Notes: generated by a model not told the origin, from the sequence alone. DNA of 64,000 nucleotides from Streptomyces muensis (GCF_021474425.1 NZ_JAKEIP010000005.1:47123-111122); one strand, 5' to 3'. Shown: positions 47,963-57,012, counted from the stretch's first letter. Translations and numbers: made by a program.

Positions 47963-47987
47963 ACGGGCCGCCCTGCGGGCGGCCCGT
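47963..47987 (-). terminator. terminator of the XRE regulator gene
   Basis: ACGGGCCGCCC (47963-47973) pairs perfectly with GGGCGGCCCGT (47977-47987), 20 bases beyond the stop of the reverse-strand gene at 48008. Confidence 0.65.
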
Positions 47988-48007
47988 ACACGGAGGCGGT
48001 TGAGGAC

Positions 48008-49243
48008 TCAGGCGCTGCGGAGCACCTGCAGGTGGTCGAGGAACTCGCGGGCCTCGGGCTGCTCCTGGTGGTCGCGGGCGAGGACTCCACCGAGGTCGTC
48101 CGCGACCATGGCCAGGGAAGGCAAGGACTTCCGCTCGCCACCGAGGGCCTTCATCCCGTACGAGACGGCCTCGTCGACGGCGCCCTGGCGGGCGGCGACG
48201 ACGCCGAGGGTGACCCGGGCCTCGGCATTGCGCATAGGGGAGCGGTCGGTGCCGTCGTAGTCGATCCCGACGCGCAGGACCTCGCGGGCCAGGTTCTCGG
48301 CGAGGGCGTCCTCGCCGAGCTTGCGGTAGCAGTCCATCGCGTAGAAGTCCCACTTGGCCGGGTCGACCGTGAAGTGGTTCTCCGGGTTGGTCGGGTACGC
48401 CATGCCCTCGAGCAGGCGCCGGCCGGAGTCGAGGGCAACCTCGACCTGACGGCGGTCACCGAGACGAGCCCACGCCTTGGCCTTCTGGGCCCAGAGCTGG
48501 ACGGCGACGCTATCACTCGGCGCTGCGGCGATGCCCTCGTCCGAAGCGGCGATGACACCCTTCATGTCGCCCCGCGTCAGGGCGAACCACGCCTGCATCT
48601 CGTGGCCCCAGCCAACGATCGGCGCGTGCCCGGCCTCGCGGCCCAGGGCGAGCGCGGCCTGCCGCGTCCCCTCGGCAGCCAGGCGCCCCTGGCGCCCGCC
48701 GGAGTCGTACTCCACACAACCGACGAGCAGGGTCAGCATGCCGGCCAGGACCAGGACCTCCCGGTGCTGGGTGAGCGTCAGGCGCTGCGAACGCATGCCG
48801 ACGACCCGCGTCAGCCACGCCCGACCTTCGGCAAGCAGCTGGTCACCGGGCATGTAGGCGTACTCCGAGCACAACCGGTCCACGGTGATGGCCAGCGCGT
48901 CCATGGTGGCCTGGTCCAGGTCGCTGGACCGCAGCCTCGAGACGATGTCCACGGTGTCCATCCCGGACACGGCCAGGACCTCGGCACGGCCGTCCCGCTT
49001 CGACGGCACCGGGAAGAACGCGTGCGTCGTCGTCCCGAACACCTTCGCGATCAGTTCCTTGCGGTCACGGGGCTCGACTTCGCCCGCCTCCCACCGGCGC
49101 CACTGGCGAGCCACGGTCTTGTCGTCGGGCATCGGATCGGCCGAATGCGCGATCATCGCGCGGGCCGCGTCCAGCGGCGACCAGCCGCGGGCCTTCCGCT
49201 CGGCCTCCATCCGCTGTGCCCAGGCCGGCCGATCCTCGTACAT
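48008..49243 (-). CDS. XRE-family regulator with TPR-like C-terminus
   Basis: This ~411-residue protein has an N-terminal HTH-type domain (ERKARGWSPLDAARAM, then DDKTVARQWRRWEAG, about 10-55). It is followed by a long helical-repeat region with alternating pairs such as REVLVLAGMLTLLVGCVEY, AALALGREAG and LWAQKAKAWARLGD, resembling TPRs. Such Streptomyces regulators are common on plasmids and chromosomes; the ligand is unknown. The ATG at 49243 has AGGAGG 7 bases upstream. It is not obviously linked to an operon and could control neighbouring plasmid genes. Confidence 0.75.
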   Translation of the reverse strand: MYEDRPAWAQRMEAERKARGWSPLDAARAMIAHSADPMPDDKTVARQWRRWEAGEVEPRDRKELIAKVFGTTTHAFFPVPSKRDGRAEVLAVSGMDTVDIVSRLRSSDLDQATMDALAITVDRLCSEYAYMPGDQLLAEGRAWLTRVVGMRSQRLTLTQHREVLVLAGMLTLLVGCVEYDSGGRQGRLAAEGTRQAALALGREAGHAPIVGWGHEMQAWFALTRGDMKGVIAASDEGIAAAPSDSVAVQLWAQKAKAWARLGDRRQVEVALDSGRRLLEGMAYPTNPENHFTVDPAKWDFYAMDCYRKLGEDALAENLAREVLRVGIDYDGTDRSPMRNAEARVTLGVVAARQGAVDEAVSYGMKALGGERKSLPSLAMVADDLGGVLARDHQEQPEAREFLDHLQVLRSA

Positions 49244-49483
49244 CCCGTGCCCTCCTTCGCCGCGGCCGACGCCGCGTCCCCTTCCTGCCGAGTCTGGCAC
49301 GCCGGTCCCGGCCGCGCCGGGGGGACATGGGGTGGTCACTTCCGCTGCCCGCCCCTGTCCACCTTCCCGCGTGTCACGACGCAGGCACACGGTGTTGATC
49401 ACCACTCTCGGAAGGGAGGCTCCCGCTTCATGTTCCAGTCATCAGGCCCGAGTTGGCGGCGAAGCGCCCTGATCCACCAGCTG

Positions 49484-50590
49484 TCACACACTCGCGTATT
49501 CGCGGCATTCGCGGCACAGGCCGTCTTCGCTGGGCCACATCTTCACGCCGCAGCCGGAGCCACGGCAGTGCACGTACGGGCTGGGCTCGGCGTCTCTCGG
49601 CGCCTGGAAGGGGACGCTGTATCCGCCGCCAACTGCGGGGATCTCCTGGGCAGCCCGCTCGGCGGCCTTGTCCTCCCGGACCTCGGCGCACCGTGGGCAC
49701 TCGGTGCCGGTGTCGATGTCGATGCCGTCCTCGCACCGCGCGTTGTTGCCCCAGCAGGCCGAGGCGCCGAGCAGCGCCAACAGGACGCCAAGGGGCCGGT
49801 CGAGCCCGCGGCCGGACTCGGCGACGGCGTCGTTCTCGTACGACCAGAGCAGCCAGCGCCGCTCTACTCGCTCGACGACCTGGTCGACGGTCCGTTGCTC
49901 GTCGACGACCGCCTTGGCTACGGCCTCATTCACCGAGGACGGCAGACCTCGAGGGAACTCGCTCTGCAGCTGAGCGGTCAGTGGAGCGGGGATTCCCTCT
50001 ACCACCTGGCGGAGGTCGGCCACTGCAAGCTTCCTCGTCGGCGCCTCGCTTCTCGACGCGGCCTCGCCGCGCCCGGCAGGCCCTCTACTACCGGTGGGTG
50101 GCCTACGGCCGTCACCGACGACGCTTTCCCCAGGTTCAGTACTTCCAGGTTCGTCGGCAACTGTTTCCACCCGTGGCTGCGCCGATTTTCCACCCGTGCC
50201 CCGCTCGCGGGTGGAACCTCTTGCCACCCGTCCCTTCTGGTCAGCCTCCGCAGGTCTCCCGCCCGGGTGGAATTCATTGCCAGTCGCCGGGGGCTCTTTG
50301 GGCAGGTCAGCAGGGAAATCCCACACCGGGGGACGGCGATCCGGGCGAATGTGCTCGACGGCTTCGGGATCACCTGGCACGATCACGCCACGCTTGGCGA
50401 GATTCCGCATGTGCGTGCCCACGGAGCGCGCCGACATGAACGTCTCCTCAGCGAGCGTCGCCTGGCTCGCATGCGAGTTCTTCAGGTCCTTGTTCATGTG
50501 ATCGGCGATGGCCATCAGCACGGCCAACTCGCCAGTGGACTCGCACCACTTCTTGTGACGCATCGCCCACACCAAAGCCGCGCCGCTCAC
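49484..50590 (-). CDS. winged-helix protein, possible replication-linked function
   Basis: The N-terminal ~75 residues (ALVWAMRHKKWCESTGELAVLMAIADHMNKD, then QATLAEETFMSARSVGTHMRNLAKRGVI) form a winged helix like those in plasmid and phage replication or helper proteins. A long Pro/Gly/Arg linker follows to about residue 185, then a helical part, and a C-terminal zinc-like cluster (CPRCAEV, CRGSGCGVKMW, CRECREYA). The GTG at 50590 has GGGAG 4 bases upstream. It is divergent from the transfer cluster. I cannot name it as a Rep protein. Confidence 0.6.
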   Translation of the reverse strand: MSGAALVWAMRHKKWCESTGELAVLMAIADHMNKDLKNSHASQATLAEETFMSARSVGTHMRNLAKRGVIVPGDPEAVEHIRPDRRPPVWDFPADLPKEPPATGNEFHPGGRPAEADQKGRVARGSTRERGTGGKSAQPRVETVADEPGSTEPGESVVGDGRRPPTGSRGPAGRGEAASRSEAPTRKLAVADLRQVVEGIPAPLTAQLQSEFPRGLPSSVNEAVAKAVVDEQRTVDQVVERVERRWLLWSYENDAVAESGRGLDRPLGVLLALLGASACWGNNARCEDGIDIDTGTECPRCAEVREDKAAERAAQEIPAVGGGYSVPFQAPRDAEPSPYVHCRGSGCGVKMWPSEDGLCRECREYASV

Positions 50591-50915
50591 TGGGCTCCCT
50601 CGGGAACCGCAGGGCGTGCCGGCGTCGTGGACACGTCCTCGAGCGCCGGGGAGTGCGCGGATCGGGGGGCCAGCATCGGCCTCCTCACTTTCGTCGGTGC
50701 AGTCGCTGACAGCGCCGAGACGGTCAGTCCTTGTCAGACACCAACCACCTCGGAGGGGCTAGACAGCCACATGAAACGCCCTAATATTGTCCCCGTCAAG
50801 GGTACATTTTCTCTGGTCGCACTGAGGGGAGGTGCTGGTTGTGGCGATGCCTGCTGCGGTGCTCGAGTCGACGCGTTCGATACCTTTGACCCCACCAAGG
50901 GGACAAGGAGTGGAC
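50591..50915. other. divergent regulatory region
   Basis: This 325-base gap separates the reverse winged-helix gene from the forward transfer cluster. It holds a less GC-rich stretch near 50775-50815 and related TTGTCCCC / GGGGACAAGG sequences near 50787-50794 and 50899-50908 in opposite orientation, which could form an operator. No gene is convincing, although a start at 50832 in frame with the next gene is possible. Confidence 0.4.
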
Positions 50916-51161
50916 GTGTCGGATGGGAATCCGTTGCTCGACACCGAAGCGGTGGCCGCCAAGATCGGCGTGACGAGCGAGACGGTACGGATGTATCTGA
51001 AGCGCACCCGCAAGCGGATTGCGGATGGGCTCACCGTGCGACCGCAGGATCTCCCGCTTCCCGACGAGCAGTTCAACCGTTCGCCGGCATGGTTGCAGTC
51101 GACGATCGACGCCTGGATCGCGAATCGGCCCGGGCGTGGCCGTCGCCCCTCCTCTTCGTAA
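50916..51161 (+). CDS. small MerR/excisionase-like DNA-binding protein
   Basis: This 81-residue protein has the HTH LLDTEAVAAKIGVTSETVRMYLKRTRKRI, the form of AlpA/MerR-type small regulators in actinobacterial plasmids. The GTG at 50916 has AAGGAG 5 bases upstream; GTG 50832 would add 28 residues without a clear motif. It is the first gene of the transfer cluster and may control it. Confidence 0.65.
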   Translation: MSDGNPLLDTEAVAAKIGVTSETVRMYLKRTRKRIADGLTVRPQDLPLPDEQFNRSPAWLQSTIDAWIANRPGRGRRPSSS

Positions 51162-51181
51162 CGCCAGCTTCCGGAACCGTA

Positions 51182-51210
51182 TTGACCGGGCCCCGAGTGG
51201 AGCGTAAGTT
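51182..51210 (+). promoter_or_regulatory. promoter of the transfer cluster
   Basis: TTGACC (51182-51187), a 17-bp spacer and TAAGTT (51205-51210) give the best sigma-70-type promoter outside the A and B classes. It lies about 170 bases before the gene at 51383, with a GTCAAACTT-like repeat just downstream. Confidence 0.6.
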
Positions 51211-51382
51211 TGTACCCGTGACGGGGTCAAACTTCCCGGCCACACTCCAGGCGTCCTACCGCCTGACATGCAAGAACCCCGGTTGGGTGTCCTACCACCC
51301 GACCGGGGCCCGCCTCGGAAGGTGTCCTACCACCGGCCGAGAAAGGAACCGCCCACCTGCACTCTCAGGGAGGCCGATCCCC

Positions 51383-51850
51383 ATGAAGGATCGCACAAGC
51401 ACGACCGCGGACACCAAGGCGGTGCGCGGAATCGAGTCCACCTCCGAGCAGCCCGTTCCGACCCATCCCGCCCTTCCGGTTCGCCGCCGGCCCGGCCGCC
51501 TGGTCGTCGAGTACCTCGGTGACCTCGGCCCGGACACGCGGCACCTGGACATGGTCCCGACGGGCACCCTGGTGTCCGCGTCTGGCACCGTCACGGCGGT
51601 GCAGGTCCTGGGCGACGGCGAGGACCGGCGCGCGATCGTGACCGTGACCGGCACGACCGGCGAGTCGGCCCAGTGCGTCGTCGACACCGAGCACTACCTC
51701 GACCTGTGGTCCGTCTGCACCGAGGGCGTGCAGGTCGAGCTGAGCGGCAAGGTCCGGCGCCCCGACGCCAACGGCATGGCGCTGATCGACATCCTGGTCT
51801 TCACCTCGCCCGACGTCCGGATCGAGCAGGCCGAGGTGGTGTCGGCATGA
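51383..51850 (+). CDS. hypothetical protein, 155 aa, OB-fold-like pattern
   Basis: After a disordered N-terminus (~1-45), the remainder alternates short strands (LVSASGTVTAVQVLG, RAIVTVTGTTG, VQVELSGKVRRPDANG, IDILVFTSPDVRI). This looks like an OB-type or similar beta barrel. GGGAGG is 9 bases before the ATG. It overlaps the next gene by ATGA. No family name is certain; a single-strand-binding role would be a guess. Confidence 0.55.
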   Translation: MKDRTSTTADTKAVRGIESTSEQPVPTHPALPVRRRPGRLVVEYLGDLGPDTRHLDMVPTGTLVSASGTVTAVQVLGDGEDRRAIVTVTGTTGESAQCVVDTEHYLDLWSVCTEGVQVELSGKVRRPDANGMALIDILVFTSPDVRIEQAEVVSA

Positions 51851-52248
51851 TGGTCGCGACCATGGTGCAGTCCGCCGACGCGGACGCGCGGGTGCAGAAG
51901 GAGATCGGCCCCCGGACCGAGGGCGTCACGTACTACAACCCGACCGGCACGTTCGAGGTGCTGAAGGTCCTGCGGGGCGCCGAGGCGACCGAGGCCCTGG
52001 GCCGCAACGCCGCGTGGGCGGTGCAGGTTCGCCGCCGGAGCACCGGCGAGGTGACCGTGCACGCCATGACGTGGACCAACTCCGACCACGTCATCGAGCC
52101 GAAGCCGGTGCAGGTCCGCAGCGTCGACGAGATCCGCGCGACCCTCAACGGGGGCCCCGGGGAGCTGTCCGACGTGGACTGCGACGTCCTGACGAACCTC
52201 GCCGAGGTCGCCGCGTACGGCAAGACCGGGGCGGTGACCACGCGATGA
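51847..52248 (+). CDS. hypothetical protein, 133 aa
   Basis: The protein is strand-rich in the middle (YYNPTGTFEVLKVLRG, AWAVQVRRRSTGEVTVHAMTW) with a helical end (LSDVDCDVLTNLAEVAAYG). No family is recognised. It is coupled to both neighbours by 4-base overlaps, so it is made in step with them. Confidence 0.6.
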   Translation: MMVATMVQSADADARVQKEIGPRTEGVTYYNPTGTFEVLKVLRGAEATEALGRNAAWAVQVRRRSTGEVTVHAMTWTNSDHVIEPKPVQVRSVDEIRATLNGGPGELSDVDCDVLTNLAEVAAYGKTGAVTTR

Positions 52249-52673
52249 CCTCCTCCTCCCTTTCCTCCCGCACCGCTGCCGAGCGTGCCGCGCTGGCCTA
52301 CCAGGCGGACGTGCACCCTGCGGTCCGGCCCCTGCTCGACGCGATCGCCCAGCTCCACGCCTACCAGCCCCGGGACCTGGCGGACCTCGCGCAGGTCCTG
52401 AAGTCCCTGGGCGGCGACGGCACCGGCAGCACGAACGCGGTCGCGGAGATCGGCGACCTGGTCAAGGACTTCTCCCACCACTCGGTGACGGCCGAGCTGC
52501 CCGGCTCGGAGCGGGTCGCGCTGGCCCGGAACGCCGTCGAGTACAGCGAGGTCGTACTGCAGGGCGACGGCGAGGACACGATGAACCAGGTCCTCCACGT
52601 CCTCGAGGGCAACTCGGCCCCGACGTCCGGGGTGTTGGGCTTTGCGGCCCGCGCGCTGGGAGGTGGCCGCTGA
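52245..52673 (+). CDS. hypothetical protein, 142 aa, helical
   Basis: This mainly helical protein (VRPLLDAIAQLHAYQPRDLADLAQVL and AVAEIGDLVKDFSHH) has no predicted membrane segment. The family is not recognised. It overlaps the next gene by TGATG. Confidence 0.6.
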   Translation: MTSSSLSSRTAAERAALAYQADVHPAVRPLLDAIAQLHAYQPRDLADLAQVLKSLGGDGTGSTNAVAEIGDLVKDFSHHSVTAELPGSERVALARNAVEYSEVVLQGDGEDTMNQVLHVLEGNSAPTSGVLGFAARALGGGR

Positions 52674-52990
52674 TGACCACCACCGGCTTCGACACCTCGG
52701 CCGCGCCGACCATGCCGGCCGTTCCGATGGAGAAGCGTCACGACGACGTGGATGAGGCGCCGCCGCTGAGCAAGGGTGCGGGGATCTTCGTGATCCTCGT
52801 GGCGCTGACCGGCGCGGTCCTCACCACGATCGACGTGTTCGTCAACGGCTTCTGGCTTGCCCTGGCCCACCTGGGCTGGTTCACCGGGGTCTTCCTCGTG
52901 ATCAGCCTCGTCATGGGCACCGTCCTCGGCTTCGTTCTCGGCGGTCGACAGGCCAGCCGCGGTGAAGCCCCGGCGGTCGCCAGTCCCTAG
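52673..52990 (+). CDS. small membrane protein, 105 aa
   Basis: Two hydrophobic helices at about residues 38-58 (IFVILVALTGAVLTTIDVFV) and 66-92 (LGWFTGVFLVISLVMGTVLGFVLGG) follow a disordered N-terminus. Small two-helix proteins of this type accompany Streptomyces plasmid spread genes, so a transfer-related role is plausible but unproven. Confidence 0.65.
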   Translation: MTTTGFDTSAAPTMPAVPMEKRHDDVDEAPPLSKGAGIFVILVALTGAVLTTIDVFVNGFWLALAHLGWFTGVFLVISLVMGTVLGFVLGGRQASRGEAPAVASP

Positions 52991-53145
52991 CCGACCTCCC
53001 CGGCGGGGCCCGGCTGGAGCCGACAACGGTCGGGCCCCGCACCCACCACCCCCTCGTGTACAGCGCTACCGCCCGGGCCGAGTGCGCCCGGACGCGAACA
53101 CCGCCCGTCACCTCAGCCTCACCGAACGGAAGGACACCACCGACC

Positions 53146-53556
53146 ATGACCGACGCGAGCCGGGTCCGGATCCGCCTCCGCGGCCGTCGCCGCGACGCCG
53201 AGACGCCGTCCGGCACCGAGACCGCGCAGCACCTGGCCGGCCACCCGGCCCCGGCCGCCGTGGCCGTGCCGGGCCGTCGGCCCGCCGAGCCCGAGCGGCC
53301 CGCCGACCTGGTCCTGCGGTTCCGCACCCGGGGCGGCTCGTACGTCGACATCACCGGCCAGCGGCACGGCAAGACGAACTGGCGCTGCCACGGCTGCCTC
53401 TTCGACCTGGACCTCACCCGGGAGCTCACCCACACCCGGGAGGAGGCCAACGACCACGCCGCGAACTGCTGGGCCATCGACCTCAGCACCCCGCGCACCG
53501 TCGTGGTCGCCACCAGGCCGAAGTCCCGGGTCCGGTTCTCCGGCCGCCGCTCCTGA
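53146..53556 (+). CDS. hypothetical protein with Cys/His motif, 136 aa
   Basis: The C-terminal half contains WRCHGCLFD followed by HTREEANDHAANCW, a Cys2/His-type zinc arrangement in a strand-helix context. The N-terminal ~60 residues are basic and Pro/Ala-rich. No family is recognised. GGAAGGA precedes the ATG. Confidence 0.6.
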   Translation: MTDASRVRIRLRGRRRDAETPSGTETAQHLAGHPAPAAVAVPGRRPAEPERPADLVLRFRTRGGSYVDITGQRHGKTNWRCHGCLFDLDLTRELTHTREEANDHAANCWAIDLSTPRTVVVATRPKSRVRFSGRRS

Positions 53557-53602
53557 CTCCACGACCCCAGACCGCTCCGATCCTCGAGAGGGAAACCGCT
53601 CC

Positions 53603-54313
53603 ATGACCACGATGAAGGAACAGCCCCGGGTGACGCCGGCCGACCAGGCCGACCGCTACCGGGAGCGCGCCCACCAGGCGCTGGACGGGAAGAGCCCGGA
53701 GCACGGCTGGCCGATCCAGAACGGCGACGAGGTCGCGCTGCCCTACAGCGTGCTCGCTGTGTCGCAGGAGCTGGCCGGTGTGAACGAGACGCTCACGCTG
53801 GTCGACGGCAACGTCGAGCGGATCGCCGGCGTGCTGGAGGAGCAGGAGCGGACCGCGCACCAGCCGGAGCCGGACTTCACCGAGTCCGAACTCCTCGTGG
53901 TGCGCGGCGAGATCAGCCGGACCGACACGAAGAGCTCGATCCTGCTGGCCAGCGTCGCGATCGTCGCGGGCCCGCTCGCGGAGAAGGCCGACAGCCTGCT
54001 GCGCCAGCCGTGGTGGGTCGCCGCCCTGGGCCTGGTCGCTTCGGTCCTCGCCGGGGTGTCGACCTGGCTGCTCCTGGACGTCGTGCTGCCCCGGCTGACC
54101 GGCACCACCAACGCCAACTTCATCTACTACTCCCGCTGCACCGCAACCGAGCTGGACGAGGCGCTCGGAGCGGGAGCGGACCGGCGCGCCGAACTCGCCG
54201 TGCTCTCCGCGATCGCGAAGGCCAAGTTCCAGTGCCTGGCCCGGGCCGGAGTCCTGCTGAAGCTCTCCGGGCTGCTGTTCGCCGTCACGGCCGGCCTCGT
54301 CATCGCCTTCTGA
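53603..54313 (+). CDS. Pycsar-effector-like (PycTM) membrane protein
   Basis: Residues ~105-236 have the layout of the Pycsar effector family: RTDTKSSILLASVAIVAGPLA (first helix, about 110-130), a second helix with VAALGLVASVLAGVSTWLLL, then NFIYYSRCTATELDEAL and a last helix after AIAKAKFQCLARAGVLLKL. In Pycsar defence such proteins disrupt membranes on binding a cyclic pyrimidine. No cyclase gene is adjacent. Similar proteins in Streptomyces are often labelled integral-membrane plasmid-transfer proteins, so the job here may be transfer. Membrane topology is secure; function is not. Confidence 0.6.
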   Translation: MTTMKEQPRVTPADQADRYRERAHQALDGKSPEHGWPIQNGDEVALPYSVLAVSQELAGVNETLTLVDGNVERIAGVLEEQERTAHQPEPDFTESELLVVRGEISRTDTKSSILLASVAIVAGPLAEKADSLLRQPWWVAALGLVASVLAGVSTWLLLDVVLPRLTGTTNANFIYYSRCTATELDEALGAGADRRAELAVLSAIAKAKFQCLARAGVLLKLSGLLFAVTAGLVIAF

Positions 54314-54369
54314 CCATCCCGCCCTACCCAGACACCTCCGCCAGCTGATCCGAAAGGACCCCGCCAGAC

Positions 54370-56901
54370 ATGGCCGCCAACCGCAACAGCCAAACCCCGA
54401 GGCGTGGCAGGAAGACCGCCGCGACGAAGGCGGCTGCGACCACGTCGCCGGAATCGGCGCTGCTGGCCGAGGCTCGCGCCAAGGCCGACGGCATCGTTGC
54501 CGAGGCCGAGAAGCTGGCCACCGCCAAGGTCGCCGCAGCCGCCACGGACGCGGAGACCACCGTCCAGGGCCTGCTCGATGAGGCCCAGCAAAAGGCGGAC
54601 ATCCTCCGCTCCGACGCGGAGAAGGCCGCCAACTCCCTGCACAACAAGGCCCAGCAGGACGCCGAGCAGCTTCGGACCCGCGCACAGGAGGCCGCGCAGA
54701 AGCTGCTCGACGACGCCCGAGCCGAGGCCGAGACGCTGCGCGCCGACGCGGCCGGCACGGCCGAGGAGAGCAGGGCGACCGCCGACGCCGAGGCGTCCGA
54801 GCGAATCGCCCACGCCACCGAGGAAGCCGACCGTCTGCGGTCCGAGGCCGCCGAGGCCACCGACCGCCTGCTGGCCGAGGCGAAAAGCCAGGCCGAGGAC
54901 CTGACCGCCCGGGCTCGTGCCGAGGCGGACACCGTCTTGGGCAAGGCCCGTGCCGAAGCGGCGCGGCTGCGTACGGAGGCGGAGCAGGCCCTGGCTCGCG
55001 GCCGGGAGGACGCCCAGCGGATCCGCAGCGACGCTGCCGCTGAAGCCGAGCGCCTGCGTTCGGCGGGCGCCGCCGAGCGGGAGCGCGCCCAGGACGAGGC
55101 CGGGGCCATCCGGGCCGAGGCCGAGCGGGTGCGCCAGCACGCGCAGGAGACCGCCGAGGCCCTGCGCACCCAGGCCGAGCAGACCGCCAACCGGGTCCGG
55201 GACGCGGCCACCGCCGAGGCGGCGCAGCTGCGCACCGACGCCACGGACGACGCCGACCGGACCCGCCGGACCGCCGAGGACGAGGCCAACCGGCTGCGCG
55301 CCGGGGCCCGTTCGGCGGTCGCCGAGGCGGAGAAGCTCTCCGAGCAGCTCGTCGGCCAGGCCCGGGAGGAAGCCGCGGGCATCCTCGACCGGGCTGAGGG
55401 CCAGGCACGTGAACTGACCGCACAGGCCGACACCGCCCTGCAGGAGGCCAGGACCAAGCGCGCCGAGGCGACCGCCGAGGCCGACAACCTGCGAAAGGAG
55501 GCTCAGGAGGACCGGGAGAAGGCCGCCGCAGAACTCGAGCGCGCCCTGAGCCCGACGGTTCACAAGATCGAGAAGCGGAACCTGAAGGACGAGGCGGCCG
55601 ACCGGCGCCGGGAGAAGAGGCGGAAGGAGAAGGAGCAGCTCGACGAGCAGTCCCGGCAGCGCCGTCAGTCCCGCAAGGAGGGCAAGCCGACCCCGCTCGA
55701 CAAGGTGCGCAAGATCCTGCTGGCCGCCGCCGTCCGAGCCCTGATCATCGTGCCCATCATCGCGCCGATGGTGGTCGCCTGGACCGGACAGTCCGGCTTC
55801 GCCATCAAGGTCCTGGGCTGGAACTTCGTCGCGTCCCTGGTCTACGCCGCCGCGTACGAGATGACGACCGCGTACTGCGCCTGGCTGTACGACCAGGCCC
55901 GCCGCGACGGCGACAAGGGCTGGGAGTACCGCATCGCCACCTGGCTGTTCGGGATCGGCGCCGCGGTACAGCAGTGGTGGCACTACTCCCACGACTGGTC
56001 GGCCACCCCCCGCGCGGTCACCTTCAGCGCCATGTCGATGGTCGGCGTCGTCCTGTGGGAGCTGTTCGCCCGCCTGGTCCACCGCCGCAAGCTGCGCGAG
56101 GACAAGAACCTCCCGCCGGCACTGCCGAGCCTCGGCATGGGCCGCTGGACCCGCTACCCGGTCCGCTCCTGGACCGCCCGCTCCCTGATGATCGACAACC
56201 CGCTTCGGTGGGCGAACGCCGAAGCCGCCTGGACCGCCGCCGGCCACATCCTCGCGGACCGCAAGGCCCGCCGCGCCGGAGCGGCCTACGCGGACCGCTA
56301 CGTCGTCACCGTCCACCGCACCGGTCCCGACGCCGGTCCCACGACGATCCCGGTGATCGAGTTCCTCGAGCGGGTCTCGCCCGAGACCTCGGTCTCGGAC
56401 ACCGAGGCGATCGAGACCGAGACCCGCCGTGCGCTGCCCCCCGGTGAGACCGGGGTCTCGAACGGGTCTCACGAGACCACCGAGACCGGGTCTCACACCG
56501 GCACGGACACCGAGACCGAGACCGCTGAGACCCGCGAGACCGGGTCTCGTGAGACCGGCCAGGGCGGGTCTCGCAGGTCTCGTGCGACCACCCAGGCCCG
56601 GTCTCGCGAGACCACGGCCCCCAGGTCTCGCCCCCGCGAGACCGGTACCGCGAAGGTCTCGCGGCTGCGGGACAAGGCCGCCGAAGTCCAGGCCCTGCTG
56701 GACGTCATGTGGGAGCGCGGCGGCGCGAACACGGTGCAGCTCGGCCCGAAGAACGCCAAGGGGGAGGCCGAGGAGATCACCGGCTGCCCCCGCTCCACCG
56801 CAGCTAAGCGGCTTGCCGACGCCCGGGCCCTGTACGAGGCCGGACACCGCACCTACCGAGACCTCGAGACCGAGACCGACGCCACTGGCACCGACGGCTG
56901 A
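54370..56901 (+). CDS. SpdB-like (DUF2637-type) coiled-coil membrane protein
   Basis: This 843-residue protein begins with a ~400-residue Ala/Glu/Arg coiled coil (about 25-430). Four hydrophobic helices between about 450 and 585 include VRALIIVPIIAPMVVAW and WLFGIGAAVQQWWHYSHDW, the DUF2637 pattern. A Thr/Glu/Arg-rich segment lies at about 670-760, encoded by densely repeated GAGACC/GGTCTC. The C-terminus has a winged-helix-like unit (LLDVMWERGGANTVQLG, CPRSTAAKRLADARAL). SpdB proteins help plasmids spread between mycelial compartments. It is followed by small genes of the transfer region. Confidence 0.65.
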   Translation: MAANRNSQTPRRGRKTAATKAAATTSPESALLAEARAKADGIVAEAEKLATAKVAAAATDAETTVQGLLDEAQQKADILRSDAEKAANSLHNKAQQDAEQLRTRAQEAAQKLLDDARAEAETLRADAAGTAEESRATADAEASERIAHATEEADRLRSEAAEATDRLLAEAKSQAEDLTARARAEADTVLGKARAEAARLRTEAEQALARGREDAQRIRSDAAAEAERLRSAGAAERERAQDEAGAIRAEAERVRQHAQETAEALRTQAEQTANRVRDAATAEAAQLRTDATDDADRTRRTAEDEANRLRAGARSAVAEAEKLSEQLVGQAREEAAGILDRAEGQARELTAQADTALQEARTKRAEATAEADNLRKEAQEDREKAAAELERALSPTVHKIEKRNLKDEAADRRREKRRKEKEQLDEQSRQRRQSRKEGKPTPLDKVRKILLAAAVRALIIVPIIAPMVVAWTGQSGFAIKVLGWNFVASLVYAAAYEMTTAYCAWLYDQARRDGDKGWEYRIATWLFGIGAAVQQWWHYSHDWSATPRAVTFSAMSMVGVVLWELFARLVHRRKLREDKNLPPALPSLGMGRWTRYPVRSWTARSLMIDNPLRWANAEAAWTAAGHILADRKARRAGAAYADRYVVTVHRTGPDAGPTTIPVIEFLERVSPETSVSDTEAIETETRRALPPGETGVSNGSHETTETGSHTGTDTETETAETRETGSRETGQGGSRRSRATTQARSRETTAPRSRPRETGTAKVSRLRDKAAEVQALLDVMWERGGANTVQLGPKNAKGEAEEITGCPRSTAAKRLADARALYEAGHRTYRDLETETDATGTDG

Positions 56902-57012
56902 GACCCCGCGACCGGGTCTCGCGAGACCCGGTCTCACACACCCCTGCGAGACCCGCACCGGCCGGGGCAGACACCGAGACCGCCCCGGCACCGAGACCCA
57001 CCCCGCGAGACC
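56373..57012. repeat. dense GAGACC/GGTCTC hexamer array
   Basis: About 35 copies (roughly 22 GAGACC and 13 GGTCTC) occur in 640 bases covering the 3' end of the SpdB-like gene and the following intergenic region, in both orientations and often as CGAGACCGGGTCTC pairs. No comparable concentration was noticed elsewhere in the window. It continues into non-coding DNA, so protein sequence alone does not explain it. Confidence 0.75.

Noticed and set aside
47885..51850. A 1,321-codon open frame on the forward strand
   Set aside because: It runs antisense across three reverse-strand genes with clear motifs and ribosome sites. Only its last 155 codons (from 51383) look like a gene, with their own ribosome site and promoter.
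56373..57012. GGTCTC array as restriction-site bias
   Set aside because: A restriction or avoidance effect would lower, not raise, the count and would not be confined to one 640-base stretch.
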